This document shows, piece by piece, positions 27,087-36,521 of a DNA stretch of 64,000 nucleotides. This DNA is from Sneathiella chungangensis (lineage in GTDB: Bacteria > Pseudomonadota > Alphaproteobacteria > Sneathiellales > Sneathiellaceae). Position 1 is the stretch's first letter; each line of letters opens with the position of its first letter. The stretch is taken from contig NZ_WTVA01000014.1 of assembly GCF_009882935.1 (NCBI RefSeq), forward strand, positions 124,001-188,000, in the 5' to 3' direction. Made by a program: the position numbers and the translations under genes. A model generated the notes under the pieces. It was given only the letters and a program-made list of their open reading frames with translations. It was not told where the DNA came from and made no database searches.

Positions 27087-28196
27087 ATGACCAAAGAATC
27101 CGTTAGTCGCAGAAAATTTTTAAAAGGCAGTGCGCTAGCTGCCGCAGTAACAGCGGGCACCGTCGCGGCGCCGGCAATTGCTCGTGCGGAACCTATTACT
27201 TTGAAAATGCAAGCGGCTTGGGGCGGCGGTATTTTCCTTGAGAATGCCCAGTCATACGTAAACCGGGTCCACGCCATGGCAGGCAACGACCTCAAGATCG
27301 ATCTGTTGCCAGTAGACTCCGTGGTAAAAACCAGTCAGATGCAGGACGCGGTGCACCGCGGCGTTCTTGACGCCGCACATTACGTGCCGGCCTACTGGTA
27401 TTCGAAATCACCGACCGCCTCGCTTTTCGGAACCGGCCCCTGCTTCGGCTGGTCATCCCAGGAAGTGCTCGGCTGGGTTAATTACGGCGGCGGGCAGGAA
27501 TTGTTCGACGAACTCATGAGCAATCTCGGCCTGAATGTTGTTTCCTTCTTCAATAGTCCGATGCCGGCACAGCCGCTTGGATGGTTCAAGGAAGAGATCA
27601 AGGACGTATCTCAACTCAAGGGATTGAAGTATCGCACTGTAGGCCTCGCCGCGGATGTTCTTCTTGAAATGGGTATGTCGGTTGTTCAGCTTCCCGGCGG
27701 TGAAATTCAACCGGCGATGAAAGCCGGCCTGATCGATGCGGCCGAATTCAACAACCCGACCTCGGACCGGGACTTCGGCATGCAGGACGTTTCGAAATTC
27801 TACCACCTCGCCTCTTTCCATCAGTCGCAGGAATTTTTCGAAATTACCTTCAACAAGAAGAAGTACGAAAGCCTGCCGGCGGAGCTTCAGTCTATCCTGA
27901 AATATGCGTCGGAGGCAGAGAATTCGAACTTCTACTGGCATAACACGAAACGCTACGCTGACGATCTCAACAAGCTTCGCGATGAGCAGGGTGTCAATGT
28001 ATACCGGACACCGGACAACGTCATGGCGGAGCAGCTCAAAGGCTGGGACGTTGTTATAAAACGCATCAGCGGGGAGGACCCGTTCTTTGCCAAGGTCATT
28101 GATTCACAGATGGCCTATGCGAAGAATGTGATGGGCTATCTGAACCTCAATCAGCCCGATTACAAGCTCGCCTACAAGCATTATTTCGGCTCCTGA
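27087..28196 (+). CDS. TRAP transporter solute-binding protein DctP (Tat-exported, TakP-like)
   Basis: 369 residues with a twin-arginine signal (SRRKFLKG, residues 7-14, then a hydrophobic stretch ending APAIARA). The mature protein matches the long TakP/FcbT1-type subgroup of DctP (LDAAHYVPAYWYSK, LKGLKYRTVGLAADVLLEMG, GGEIQPAMKAGLIDAAEFNNPTSDRD-like region). The conserved Arg in KYRTVG should hold a carboxylate. Known relatives bind alpha-keto acids, lactate or aromatic acids. A hairpin terminator follows, so this gene is likely made in excess over its membrane partners. Confidence 0.93.
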   Translation: MTKESVSRRKFLKGSALAAAVTAGTVAAPAIARAEPITLKMQAAWGGGIFLENAQSYVNRVHAMAGNDLKIDLLPVDSVVKTSQMQDAVHRGVLDAAHYVPAYWYSKSPTASLFGTGPCFGWSSQEVLGWVNYGGGQELFDELMSNLGLNVVSFFNSPMPAQPLGWFKEEIKDVSQLKGLKYRTVGLAADVLLEMGMSVVQLPGGEIQPAMKAGLIDAAEFNNPTSDRDFGMQDVSKFYHLASFHQSQEFFEITFNKKKYESLPAELQSILKYASEAENSNFYWHNTKRYADDLNKLRDEQGVNVYRTPDNVMAEQLKGWDVVIKRISGEDPFFAKVIDSQMAYAKNVMGYLNLNQPDYKLAYKHYFGS

Positions 28197-28217
28197 GGCT
28201 GAAAACTGCATGAAGTA

Positions 28218-28248
28218 CCGAGGACTGCAAATCAGTCCTCGGTTTTTT
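28218..28248 (+). terminator. Intrinsic terminator/attenuator between dctP and dctQ
   Basis: CCGAGGACTG (28218-28227) pairs perfectly with CAGTCCTCGG (28233-28242) over a 5-base loop, followed by six T. This is a textbook rho-independent terminator inside the transporter operon. Partial read-through would give many copies of binding protein per membrane complex. Confidence 0.88.
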
Positions 28249-28273
28249 CTCCGATATGTTTCGGGAGGTACGG

Positions 28274-28843
28274 GTGACGAAGTTCATCTACGCGATTGAG
28301 GGACTGAGCCTCTGGGTGGGTCGCGCGTTCGGCTGGTGCATCATGCTGCTGACGCTGTCGGTGTCCTACGAAGTCTTTGTCCGATATGTTTTGAACTCCC
28401 CTACGGTTTGGGCTTTTGATGTAATGGTCCAGATGTACGGGGCGCTGTTTCTAATGGCGGGTCCTTACGCGCTGGCGCAGGACTCCCATGTCCGCGGCGA
28501 TGTTCTTTATCGCCTGCTCCCCGTCGAATGGCAGGCGCGAATTGACTTCGTTCTGTATATTCTTTTCTTTTTCCCCGGCATGATGGCGCTTTTCTGGTTT
28601 GGAGCGGAAATTGCCGCCGACAGCTGGCGTTACAAGGAAGTGAGCTGGAACAGTCCGGCACGCATTCAGATTTACTTCTTTAAAACCCTCATACCGGTGG
28701 CGGGCTTTCTTTTGATGTTACAAGGCCTGGCCGAGATAATGCGTTGCTGGAAAGCAATCAAGCACGGCAAATGGATGGACCGTCTTGAGGACGTTCGGGA
28801 GACGGAAGACATGCTGATGCATATGTCCGAAACCCGTAAATAA
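28274..28843 (+). CDS. TRAP transporter small permease DctQ
   Basis: 189 residues from the GTG at 28274, which has GGGAGG five bases upstream; an ATG at 28256 precedes that site and is less likely. Four transmembrane helices are visible (about 12-34, 45-68, 90-110 and 133-155), with the family pattern YEVFVRYVLNSPTVWAFDV. It pairs with DctM to form the sodium-dependent membrane unit. It begins 25 bases after the terminator hairpin. Confidence 0.9.
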   Translation: MTKFIYAIEGLSLWVGRAFGWCIMLLTLSVSYEVFVRYVLNSPTVWAFDVMVQMYGALFLMAGPYALAQDSHVRGDVLYRLLPVEWQARIDFVLYILFFFPGMMALFWFGAEIAADSWRYKEVSWNSPARIQIYFFKTLIPVAGFLLMLQGLAEIMRCWKAIKHGKWMDRLEDVRETEDMLMHMSETRK

Positions 28844-28884
28844 TCGATGCCTTCATTCCCCGGTAATTATGTTGAGAATCGACC

Positions 28885-30249
28885 ATGACAAACCCTGAAG
28901 TCGCCATTTTCATGCTTTGCCTCTTCATCGTGCTGGTGTTGCTGGGCTTCCCCATTGCCTTCACGCTTCTGGCGATGGGGGTCGGCTTTGGTTACTATGC
29001 CTACTATCAGGGCGGGATCGAAACCTTCGCCGATCTTTACAACAACAATATATTCTATCTTCTCAACCAGAATACCTACTCGGTGATGGAGAACGACACA
29101 TTGGTCGCCATTCCGCTATTCCTGTTCATGGGATATGTTGTGGAGCGGGCCAATATCGTTGACAGGCTGTTTTTCTCCCTGCAGATGGCCGCACGCAATC
29201 TTCCCGGCTCCATGGCCATCGCGGCTTTGATAACCTGCGCCGTTTTCTCTACGGCTTCGGGCATTGTCGGCGCTGTTGTCACGCTGATGGGATTGCTTGC
29301 ATTTCCGGCCATGGCGAAGGCGAATTACGACAAGGAGTTTGCCTCGGGCGTTATTTGCGCAGGCGGAACACTGGGTATTCTGATCCCGCCGTCGATCATG
29401 CTGATCGTCTATGCGGCAATCGCCGAGCTTTCCCCGCTCCGGCTCTACGCCGCTGCCGTTTTCCCCGGCCTTATCCTCGCCGGCATGTATGTTCTGTATG
29501 TTATTGTCCGCGTCCTTATCAAGCCGTCGATCGCGCCGAAACCGAACCGGGAGGATATTCCGCCGGTTGGCAAAATCTACCTCGACCTGCTTGTCTCCTT
29601 CGTGCCGCTGACCGTCCTGATCATGTTGGTTCTTGGCTCTATTCTCGGGGGATTGGCCACGCCGGCGGAAGCGGCGGCGATGGGTGCGCTAGGCGGACTC
29701 GTGCTGGCGATACTCTACCGCTCCCTCACCTGGCAAAAGGTTAAGGAGAGTGTCTTCCTGACCGCAAAGGCAACGGCCATGGTCTGCTGGCTTTTTGTCG
29801 GGTCGTGGACATTTGCCTCGGTATTCTCCTATCTCGGTGGGCATGACTTGATCAGCGACTGGGTCATCGGCATGAATCTGGAGCCCTGGCAATTCCTTGT
29901 CATGGCGCAGATCATTATTTTTCTGCTTGGCTGGCCTCTCGAATGGTCGGAAATTCTGATCATCTTCGTTCCCATCTTCCTGCCAATGCTGGACACGTTC
30001 GGCGTCAATCCCTATTTCTTCGCGATGCTGGTTGCGCTGAATCTTCAAACCTCGTTCCTGACGCCGCCAATGGCCATGTCCGCCTATTACCTGAAAGGTG
30101 TGCTGCGCAACGCCATTCAGCTGGTACAGATTTTCAAGGGTATCATCCCCTATCTCGGTATTGTTATCCTGTGCATGGTGCTGATGTATCAGTTCCCGGG
30201 CATCGCCCTTTGGCTGCCTGACTTCCTGTTCGGGAAATATGTCCCGTGA
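28885..30249 (+). CDS. TRAP transporter large permease DctM
   Basis: 454 residues with about twelve hydrophobic helices. Family blocks are NDTLVAIPLFLFMGYVVERA, ASGIVGAVVTLMG, GGTLGILIPPSIMLIVYA (the inverted-topology hairpin loop) and FLTPPMAMSAYYLKGV. It carries the transport path for the substrate bound by DctP. Its stop overlaps the GTG start of the amidase gene by four bases. Confidence 0.93.
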   Translation: MTNPEVAIFMLCLFIVLVLLGFPIAFTLLAMGVGFGYYAYYQGGIETFADLYNNNIFYLLNQNTYSVMENDTLVAIPLFLFMGYVVERANIVDRLFFSLQMAARNLPGSMAIAALITCAVFSTASGIVGAVVTLMGLLAFPAMAKANYDKEFASGVICAGGTLGILIPPSIMLIVYAAIAELSPLRLYAAAVFPGLILAGMYVLYVIVRVLIKPSIAPKPNREDIPPVGKIYLDLLVSFVPLTVLIMLVLGSILGGLATPAEAAAMGALGGLVLAILYRSLTWQKVKESVFLTAKATAMVCWLFVGSWTFASVFSYLGGHDLISDWVIGMNLEPWQFLVMAQIIIFLLGWPLEWSEILIIFVPIFLPMLDTFGVNPYFFAMLVALNLQTSFLTPPMAMSAYYLKGVLRNAIQLVQIFKGIIPYLGIVILCMVLMYQFPGIALWLPDFLFGKYVP

Positions 30250-31595
30250 CGATGACCGAAAGCTTGTCAATGCCGAATACTCTTTCTGCGACCGAGGCCG
30301 TCCGGAAAATTCATGAAGGAACTTTACGGTCAGTCGATTTGGTGCAGGCATGCCTCGACCGGATCGACGAGACCGATGACGAGATAGGAGCCTGGGTTCA
30401 CATCGATCGTGACGCCGCATTGGCACAGGCGGAGGAGATGGACAAGCTGCGGCGTGCAGGCAAACCTATGGGCGCCTTGCACGGTGTCCCGGTCAGCCTC
30501 AAAGATATTATCGACACGCAAAACCTTCCGACGGAACGCGGAACGCCGGTGTTCAAAGGCAGGCAACCCAGTGCAGATGCGGCCATTGTTGAGCGGCTCA
30601 AGGATCAGGGGGCCATCATTCTTGGCAAAACGGTCACCACCGAGCTTGCGTTCGTTCACGCCGCCGAGACGAAGAATCCTCATAACCTTGCCCATTCCCC
30701 CGGCGGCTCCTCCAGCGGGTCGGCCGCCGCCGTTGCCGCGTTTCAGGTGCCACTCGCAATCGGCACGCAGACCAATGGGTCCGTCATTCGGCCGGCATCT
30801 TTTTGCGGGACCTACGGGTTCAAACCGACACGCGGCGTAATTTCGCGGCGCGGAATTTTACAAACCTCGAAGAACCTCGATCAGGTCGGGGTTTTCGGCC
30901 GCACCTTGGAAGACGTCGCCCTTCTTGCAGACGTGATCAAAGGATATGATCCGGCGGACAGCCTGAGTTATCCCCGCCCGCGCCCGCACATGTTGAACGG
31001 TTGCCAAGCGGAAGCGCCGGTCGAACCCGAATTCGTCTGGCTTGAGCTTCCTTTCGACGACCGCCTCGCGTTGGATGCCCGCGAAGGGCTCGAGGAAGTT
31101 ATGATGGCTCTCGGTGACCGGATTGAGAAAATTGCCGTGCCAAGCGCGTTCGGCGGTTTCGTGGACGCGCAGCGCGTCATCCATGAATACGAAATCTGCG
31201 ATCATCTGCACGAGATGTTCAGCAAACATTGGGCGCAAATCAGTGCGGATCTCCAAGCGATTGTCGAGCGCGGCAGACAGATCAGCCATTCCCAATATGA
31301 AGAGGCATTGGAATTCATGTCCTCGGCCAATGAGTATTTTGAGGTCTTTTTCAACGACTATGATGCCGTCCTGACGGCGAGCGCACCGGGAGAGGCGCCA
31401 AAGTTCGGAAACGGGACCGGGGATCCGATTTTCTCGACCATCTGGACATTATGCGGCCTTCCCTGTGTCAGCCTCCCGCTGCTGGTCGGAGAAAACAGCC
31501 TGCCAATCGGCGTGCAGCTGGTCGCCAAGTCCGAGCAGGATGATCGCTTGCTTCGGACCGCCAATTGGCTGCAGAATAAACTCGGCGAAGCGTAA
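30246..31595 (+). CDS. Amidase (amidase-signature family)
   Basis: 449 residues. The Ser-cisSer-Lys triad is complete: Lys in VPVSLKD (around residue 82), the glycine/serine stretch GGSSSGSAAAVAA (around 157), and the nucleophile in IGTQTNGSVIRPA (around 177). Start: GTG at 30246 has GGGAAA about ten bases upstream and overlaps the dctM stop; ATG at 30252 is an alternative. It hydrolyses a carboxamide to acid and ammonia. Coupling to the TRAP genes suggests that its substrate or product is the transported acid. Confidence 0.9.
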   Translation: MTMTESLSMPNTLSATEAVRKIHEGTLRSVDLVQACLDRIDETDDEIGAWVHIDRDAALAQAEEMDKLRRAGKPMGALHGVPVSLKDIIDTQNLPTERGTPVFKGRQPSADAAIVERLKDQGAIILGKTVTTELAFVHAAETKNPHNLAHSPGGSSSGSAAAVAAFQVPLAIGTQTNGSVIRPASFCGTYGFKPTRGVISRRGILQTSKNLDQVGVFGRTLEDVALLADVIKGYDPADSLSYPRPRPHMLNGCQAEAPVEPEFVWLELPFDDRLALDAREGLEEVMMALGDRIEKIAVPSAFGGFVDAQRVIHEYEICDHLHEMFSKHWAQISADLQAIVERGRQISHSQYEEALEFMSSANEYFEVFFNDYDAVLTASAPGEAPKFGNGTGDPIFSTIWTLCGLPCVSLPLLVGENSLPIGVQLVAKSEQDDRLLRTANWLQNKLGEA

Positions 31596-31606
31596 GGAGA
31601 AAAGCC

Positions 31607-31807
31607 ATGCTGTCGGATATTCAAAAGAAAATCCTCGGGGTGATCGGTACCGCCCTGATGTTCGCCTTCGTCCTGGGTCTCGCAAGCAGTATCTCCAGCG
31701 GTTTCGCCGGATTCTGGGGAGGACTGCCGTTCTGGATAATTGCGATATTCGTCTTGTCACTGGCGCTGTTCAACCTGTGGGAAGACGCCTTGCGGAAAAG
31801 AAAGTAG
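31607..31807 (+). CDS. Small two-helix membrane protein, unknown function
   Basis: 66 residues with two hydrophobic helices (about 9-30 and 40-57) separated by a short SSISSGFAGFWGG loop, and a basic end DALRKRK that should face the cytoplasm. AAGGAGAA lies before the ATG. It is 11 bases after the amidase and one base before the dehydrogenase start, so it is part of the same transcript. It matches no family that I recognise. Confidence 0.65.
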   Translation: MLSDIQKKILGVIGTALMFAFVLGLASSISSGFAGFWGGLPFWIIAIFVLSLALFNLWEDALRKRK

Positions 31808-31808
31808 G

Positions 31809-32771
31809 ATGCCCGGAAAACCGACTCTTTGGATCACCCGCAAACTGTCCGACAAAACACTTGAGAGGGCGGTACGGGACTACGACGCCATCATCAATTA
31901 CGAAGATGGGCTGCACAGCGCCGATGAAATCATCGCCATGAGTGCGAAGGTGGACGCCATCCTCCCCTGTCATTCGGAGCTGTTCACGGAGGAAGTCGCA
32001 GCCCGGCTTGATCCGCGCCTCAAGATCATCGCCAATCATTCCGTCGGTGTCGATCACTGTAATCTGGAGGCTCTGCGTCAACGCGGGATTACCATCACCA
32101 ACACTCCGGATGTCCTTTCGGATGCCACTGCCGAGCTCGCTTTCCTTCTCATGTTGGGCGCCGCGCGGCGGGCCGTCGAAGGCGACCGCATGGTCCGTTC
32201 GGCAAGCTGGAATTTCTGGAGCCCGTCCTTCATGGTCGGCAAGCAGGTCACCGGTCAGCGGCTCGGCATCGTCGGAATGGGCCGTGTCGGCCAGGCCATG
32301 GCGAAAAAAGCGCGGGGTTTCGATATGGAAATCCATTATTTCAACCGCAGCCGCCTGCCGAAGGAAAGGGAGGTTGGCGCACAATATCATGAGGACATTG
32401 ACAGCCTTCTCCGGGTGTCCGATTTCCTCTCGCTTCACTGCCCGGCAACGCCACAAACCAAGGGTATCCTGAACGCGGAGCGACTTGCGACGCTCCCGGA
32501 CGACGCCGTGATCGTCAATACGGCACGGGGCGCCCTGATCGATGAAGCGGCTCTTATTGCCGCCTTGAAATCGGGCAAGATTTACGCGGCGGGGCTCGAT
32601 TGCTTTGTTAATGAACCCGGCGGCAATCCGGCCTTCGCCGAGTTCGACAATGTCTTCATGCTCCCACATATCGGCAGCGCAACGGTTGAAACCCGCGATG
32701 CCATGGGATTTCGTGCCCTTGACAACCTTGATGCCTTTTTCGCTGGCAAGGCGCCCAGGGACAAATTGTAG
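31809..32771 (+). CDS. 2-hydroxyacid dehydrogenase (glyoxylate reductase / D-glycerate dehydrogenase type)
   Basis: 320 residues from the ATG at 31809. The NAD(P)-binding loop is GIVGMGRVGQAMA. Catalytic residues of the D-isomer-specific family are present: Arg in NTARGALID, Glu in NEP, and His in LPHIGSAT. The substrate loop NHSVGVDHCN also fits. It reduces glyoxylate, hydroxypyruvate or a related 2-keto acid, or runs in reverse. It follows the amidase and the small membrane gene directly, so it may act on the acid released or imported there. Confidence 0.9.
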   Translation: MPGKPTLWITRKLSDKTLERAVRDYDAIINYEDGLHSADEIIAMSAKVDAILPCHSELFTEEVAARLDPRLKIIANHSVGVDHCNLEALRQRGITITNTPDVLSDATAELAFLLMLGAARRAVEGDRMVRSASWNFWSPSFMVGKQVTGQRLGIVGMGRVGQAMAKKARGFDMEIHYFNRSRLPKEREVGAQYHEDIDSLLRVSDFLSLHCPATPQTKGILNAERLATLPDDAVIVNTARGALIDEAALIAALKSGKIYAAGLDCFVNEPGGNPAFAEFDNVFMLPHIGSATVETRDAMGFRALDNLDAFFAGKAPRDKL

Positions 32772-32914
32772 TTCCCCGATCAGTCCTAATTTCTCCTCGA
32801 CAGTGTGGAATGAAAGTGCGAACCTTTTTCTGTGGTTATCTGTCCGGCAAAAAAAGGCAGAGACCACAGTCGCGGGAAGCAAATGCATTTCGTAACGACA
32901 GAGAGGCAAATTCG

Positions 32915-34519
32915 ATGAAACATCTCAAGAAACTGGCGGCGGGCGCCTTATTCACCCTTCTAACGACGACGATGGCAATACCGGCTTATGAGGCACAGGC
33001 GGAAACGCCGCCGGACATGCTGGTAATCGCCAACCGGATTGACGACATCACAACGCTTGACCCAGCGGAATCATTCGAATTTGCCGGCAGCGATGTTATT
33101 CGCAATGTATATGGCCGCCTGGTCAATTTCGACCCGCTTGACCTTGAGAAGGGCTATGAGCCCGACCTCGCCACGAGCTGGACGGTTTCGGAAGACGGGA
33201 AAACCATCACATTTACCATGCGTGAGGGCGTGAAATTCCATTCCGGCAATCCGGTTACGGCAGAAGACGTGGAATTCTCCCTTCGCCGCGCGGTCCTGCT
33301 TGCAAAAACCCCGTCCTTTATCCTGACACAGTTCGGATTCACGCCGGAAAATATCAACGAGACGATTGTTGCCGAGGGGAATACGGTCCGCATCACGACG
33401 GACAAGAAATACGCAACGTCCTTCGTGTTGAATTGCCTGACGGCGACGATCGGCGGCATCGTCGACAAAAAGCTTGTCATGGCGCATGAAAAGGATGGCG
33501 ATCTCGGAAACGAATGGCTAAAGACCAATTCCGCGGGCTCCGGCGCCTATAAGGTCGTCAGCTGGAAGCCGAGCGAATCCGTCACCCTTCAATCGAACGA
33601 GGATTTCTATCTCGGCGCCCCAGCCATGAAGCGGGTCATCGTCCGTCATATCCAGGAAAGCGCGACGCAGCGCCTTCTCCTTGAAAAGGGAGACATTGAC
33701 GTCGCCCGGAACCTCAATCCCGAAGACGTCGCAGGAATTACGGGCAAGGACGGTCTGTCGGTAGACAGCGAACTTCGCGGTCGCCTGATGTATATCTCCC
33801 TTAACCAGAAACATCCGGTCCTTTCCAAACCGAAGGTGGTCGAAGCGATCAAGTATCTGATTGATTACACCGGCATGCAGGACAGTTTCCTGAAGGGCCA
33901 ATATACGGTGCATCAATCCTTCCTGCCGAAAACCTATCTCGGGGCGATTGAGGACAAGCCGTACAAATTTGATCTCGAGAAAGCCAAGGCCCTGTTAAAA
34001 GAAGCGGGCGTCGAGAATCTCGAAGTAGAAGCAGGCGTTCGCGAAGCGCAGGAACGTATCGAAATCGCCCAGTCTATCCAGAACACCTTCGCTCAGGCCG
34101 GGATCAAGCTGAATATCACCATCGGAACGGGCAAGCAGACGCTGACCCGCTATCGCGCCCGCGACCTTGATGTCTATGTCGGCGCATGGGGACCGGACTA
34201 CCCGGATCCGCAGACAAATGCGGGTACCTTCGCTTATAACCCGGACAATTCAGACGACGCGAAAGCGACCGGCCTCCTTGCCTGGCGGAACGCTTGGGAT
34301 CCGGGCGATCTCACCGCGAAGACGGAAGCGGCCGTCATCGAAGGGGACCGCGATGTCCGCAAGAAGATGTATGAAGAAATCCAGCGCGAATTCCAGGCGA
34401 GAGCCCCCTTCGCCGTCATGTTCCAGAAAATCGAACAGACCGGCCGCAGGAGCAATGTGAAGAATCTTAATCTCGGCGGCGCTATCACGGCGGTTGCCTA
34501 TTGGCCGGTCACCAAATAA
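32915..34519 (+). CDS. ABC transporter substrate-binding protein (SBP_bac_5, peptide/nickel type)
   Basis: 534 residues from the ATG at 32915 (GAGAGG nine bases upstream); a frame from 32810 adds no family sequence. A Sec signal peptide occupies about 1-30 (ending EAQAE). DDITTLDPAESFEFAGSDVI and LATSWTVSEDGKTITFTMREGVKFHSG are the family signature, and GADL-like GAWGPDYPDPQTN is the C-terminal mark. It should bind an oligopeptide or similar compound in the periplasm. First of five ABC genes in one operon (32915-38130). Confidence 0.92.
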   Translation: MKHLKKLAAGALFTLLTTTMAIPAYEAQAETPPDMLVIANRIDDITTLDPAESFEFAGSDVIRNVYGRLVNFDPLDLEKGYEPDLATSWTVSEDGKTITFTMREGVKFHSGNPVTAEDVEFSLRRAVLLAKTPSFILTQFGFTPENINETIVAEGNTVRITTDKKYATSFVLNCLTATIGGIVDKKLVMAHEKDGDLGNEWLKTNSAGSGAYKVVSWKPSESVTLQSNEDFYLGAPAMKRVIVRHIQESATQRLLLEKGDIDVARNLNPEDVAGITGKDGLSVDSELRGRLMYISLNQKHPVLSKPKVVEAIKYLIDYTGMQDSFLKGQYTVHQSFLPKTYLGAIEDKPYKFDLEKAKALLKEAGVENLEVEAGVREAQERIEIAQSIQNTFAQAGIKLNITIGTGKQTLTRYRARDLDVYVGAWGPDYPDPQTNAGTFAYNPDNSDDAKATGLLAWRNAWDPGDLTAKTEAAVIEGDRDVRKKMYEEIQREFQARAPFAVMFQKIEQTGRRSNVKNLNLGGAITAVAYWPVTK

Positions 34520-34530
34520 CCGGACCATAG

Positions 34531-35589
34531 ATGGCATTAAATTCGGAAGCGGACAACGGGCGAAACAAGTCGCCCTTGTCCACTATCGGCATCCCCGTTC
34601 TGAAGACGATGGGCACCATCCTCGCGACGATGCTGGGGCTGTTGTTCGTAACCTTCATTATCGGCCGGGTGATGCCGATAGACCCGGTGATCTCCATTGT
34701 CGGCGAACGGGCGAGCAAGGAAACCTATGAGGCGGCCTACCGGGCCATGGGGCTCGACAAGCCCGTAATTGTTCAGTTCTTCTATTACATTCGCGACATC
34801 CTGTCCGGCGATTTCGGCCAGTCGCTTCTGAATGCGCGGCCGGTGGCTGAAGATATAAAACGCGTCTTCCCGGCAACACTGGAGCTTGCGACGCTCGGGA
34901 CGATAATCGGCGTGGTTATCGGCGTTCCTCTGGGCGTACTCGCCGCGGTCCGGCGGGGAAGCTGGATCGATCAACTGGCCCGCCTGGTTGCGCTGATCGG
35001 CTATTCCATGCCGATCTTCTGGTTAGGTCTCGTCGGCCTTCTGATTTTTTACGGGATTCTTGGCTGGGTCGGCGGCCCGGGCCGGGTGGGCATTTTCTAT
35101 GTCGATGTCGTGCCATCGGTCACTGGCATGATTCTGGTCGACAGCCTTCTTGACGGCAACTGGACCGTTTTCAAGGACGCCATGAGCCATATTATCCTGC
35201 CGGCCTCCCTGCTTGGTTATTACAGTCTTGCCTATATCAGCCGGATGACGCGCTCCTTCATGCTGGAACAAATGAATGCGGAATATATCACGACAGCCCG
35301 CGTGAAAGGCCTCTCTGAATGGGCGGTGATCTGGCACCACGCCTTCGGAAATATTAAGGTCCAGCTTATTACGGTGATTGCACTCAGTTATGCCGGCCTT
35401 CTTGAAGGCTCGGTCCTTACTGAAATCATATTCGCCTGGCCGGGGATCGGCTCCTATATCACGACGGCGCTTCTGTCCGCCGACATGAATGCCGTTCTCG
35501 GTGGAACGGTCGTCGTCGGCCTTGTTTTCGTCTGCCTGAATGTCTTTTCAGACCTTCTCTACAAATTCTTTGACCCGAGGGCGAAATGA
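34531..35589 (+). CDS. ABC transporter permease (DppB-like)
   Basis: 352 residues with an N-terminal helix (LLFVTFIIGRVMPIDP) and a five-helix binding-protein-dependent transport domain. The EAA loop reads EYITTARVKGLSEWAVIWHHAFGN. The DppB pattern is GDFGQSLLNARPV. It lies 11 bases after the binding protein and overlaps the next permease by four bases. The N-terminal about 25 residues before the first helix are polar and longer than in E. coli DppB. Confidence 0.92.
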   Translation: MALNSEADNGRNKSPLSTIGIPVLKTMGTILATMLGLLFVTFIIGRVMPIDPVISIVGERASKETYEAAYRAMGLDKPVIVQFFYYIRDILSGDFGQSLLNARPVAEDIKRVFPATLELATLGTIIGVVIGVPLGVLAAVRRGSWIDQLARLVALIGYSMPIFWLGLVGLLIFYGILGWVGGPGRVGIFYVDVVPSVTGMILVDSLLDGNWTVFKDAMSHIILPASLLGYYSLAYISRMTRSFMLEQMNAEYITTARVKGLSEWAVIWHHAFGNIKVQLITVIALSYAGLLEGSVLTEIIFAWPGIGSYITTALLSADMNAVLGGTVVVGLVFVCLNVFSDLLYKFFDPRAK

Positions 35590-36521
35590 GTATCTTCAAT
35601 TCACCCGAAAGGTACACCGCTGGCTGGCGCGCCTGGCTCCTGACGGATACCCCGACATCGCGAAACCATGCCCGCATTGCGTCGTTCTACCAGGGGTGGC
35701 TTTCCTTTCGCACCAACCCAATGGCCATGTTCGGCCTGCTGATTTTGGCCCTGATGGTGCTTATCGCTATTTTTGCTCCGCTTCTCGCACCACACGACCC
35801 GCTCGTTCAGGATCTTGCAAACCGCTTGCAACCGCTTGGAACGGACGCGCATCTTCTTGGAACGGATTCGCTGGGGCGGGATATCCTGAGCCGCCTGATT
35901 CACGGTGCGCGGATTACGCTCTATATCGTTATTCTCGTCGCCCTTATCGCCCCCATTGCCGGGCTTTTTGTGGGTACGGTCGCAGGCTATGCCGGAGGTT
36001 GGATCGACACGATCCTCATGCGGATCACCGATATCTTTCTTGCCTTCCCGCGCCTTGTTCTCGCCCTTGCCTTTGTTGCCGCCCTTGGCGCCGGCATTGA
36101 AAATGCGGTAATTGCGATATCGCTCACTGCCTGGCCACCCTATGCCCGCATCGCCCGCGCCGAAACCCTGACCATCCGGAATACAGACTATATCAGCGCC
36201 ATAAAACTGCAGGGGGCGGGCCCGTTCCGGATTATCACCCGGCATATCTGGCCGCTCTGCATCTCATCGCTGATCGTTCGGGTGACGCTGGATATGGCAG
36301 GGATAATTCTAGCGGCGGCCGGACTTGGATTTCTCGGTCTCGGGGCGCAACCCCCCTCGCCGGAATGGGGCGCCATGATCTCCGAGGGCCGGAAATTCAT
36401 CCTTGATCACTGGTGGGTCGCAACGGTTCCCGGACTCGCCATTTTCCTGGTGAGTCTCGCCTTCAACCTTCTGGGCGACGGGCTTCGCGACGTACTGGAC
36501 CCCAAGGACAGCGGATCATGA
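35586..36521 (+). CDS. ABC transporter permease (DppC-like)
   Basis: 311 residues. The N-terminal OppC-type segment (FRTNPMAMFGLLILALMVLIAIFAPL) is followed by LGTDSLGRDILSRLIHGARITL and an EAA loop with NTDYISAIKLQGAGPFRIITRHIWP. LGAQPPSPEWGAMISEGR is a strong DppC mark. Start and stop overlap both neighbouring genes by ATGA. Confidence 0.93.
   Translation: MSIFNSPERYTAGWRAWLLTDTPTSRNHARIASFYQGWLSFRTNPMAMFGLLILALMVLIAIFAPLLAPHDPLVQDLANRLQPLGTDAHLLGTDSLGRDILSRLIHGARITLYIVILVALIAPIAGLFVGTVAGYAGGWIDTILMRITDIFLAFPRLVLALAFVAALGAGIENAVIAISLTAWPPYARIARAETLTIRNTDYISAIKLQGAGPFRIITRHIWPLCISSLIVRVTLDMAGIILAAAGLGFLGLGAQPPSPEWGAMISEGRKFILDHWWVATVPGLAIFLVSLAFNLLGDGLRDVLDPKDSGS

Noticed and set aside
31770-32909. 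379-codon open frame on the minus strand
   Set aside because: Antisense to the 2-hydroxyacid dehydrogenase with intact active site; no ribosome site or recognisable domain.
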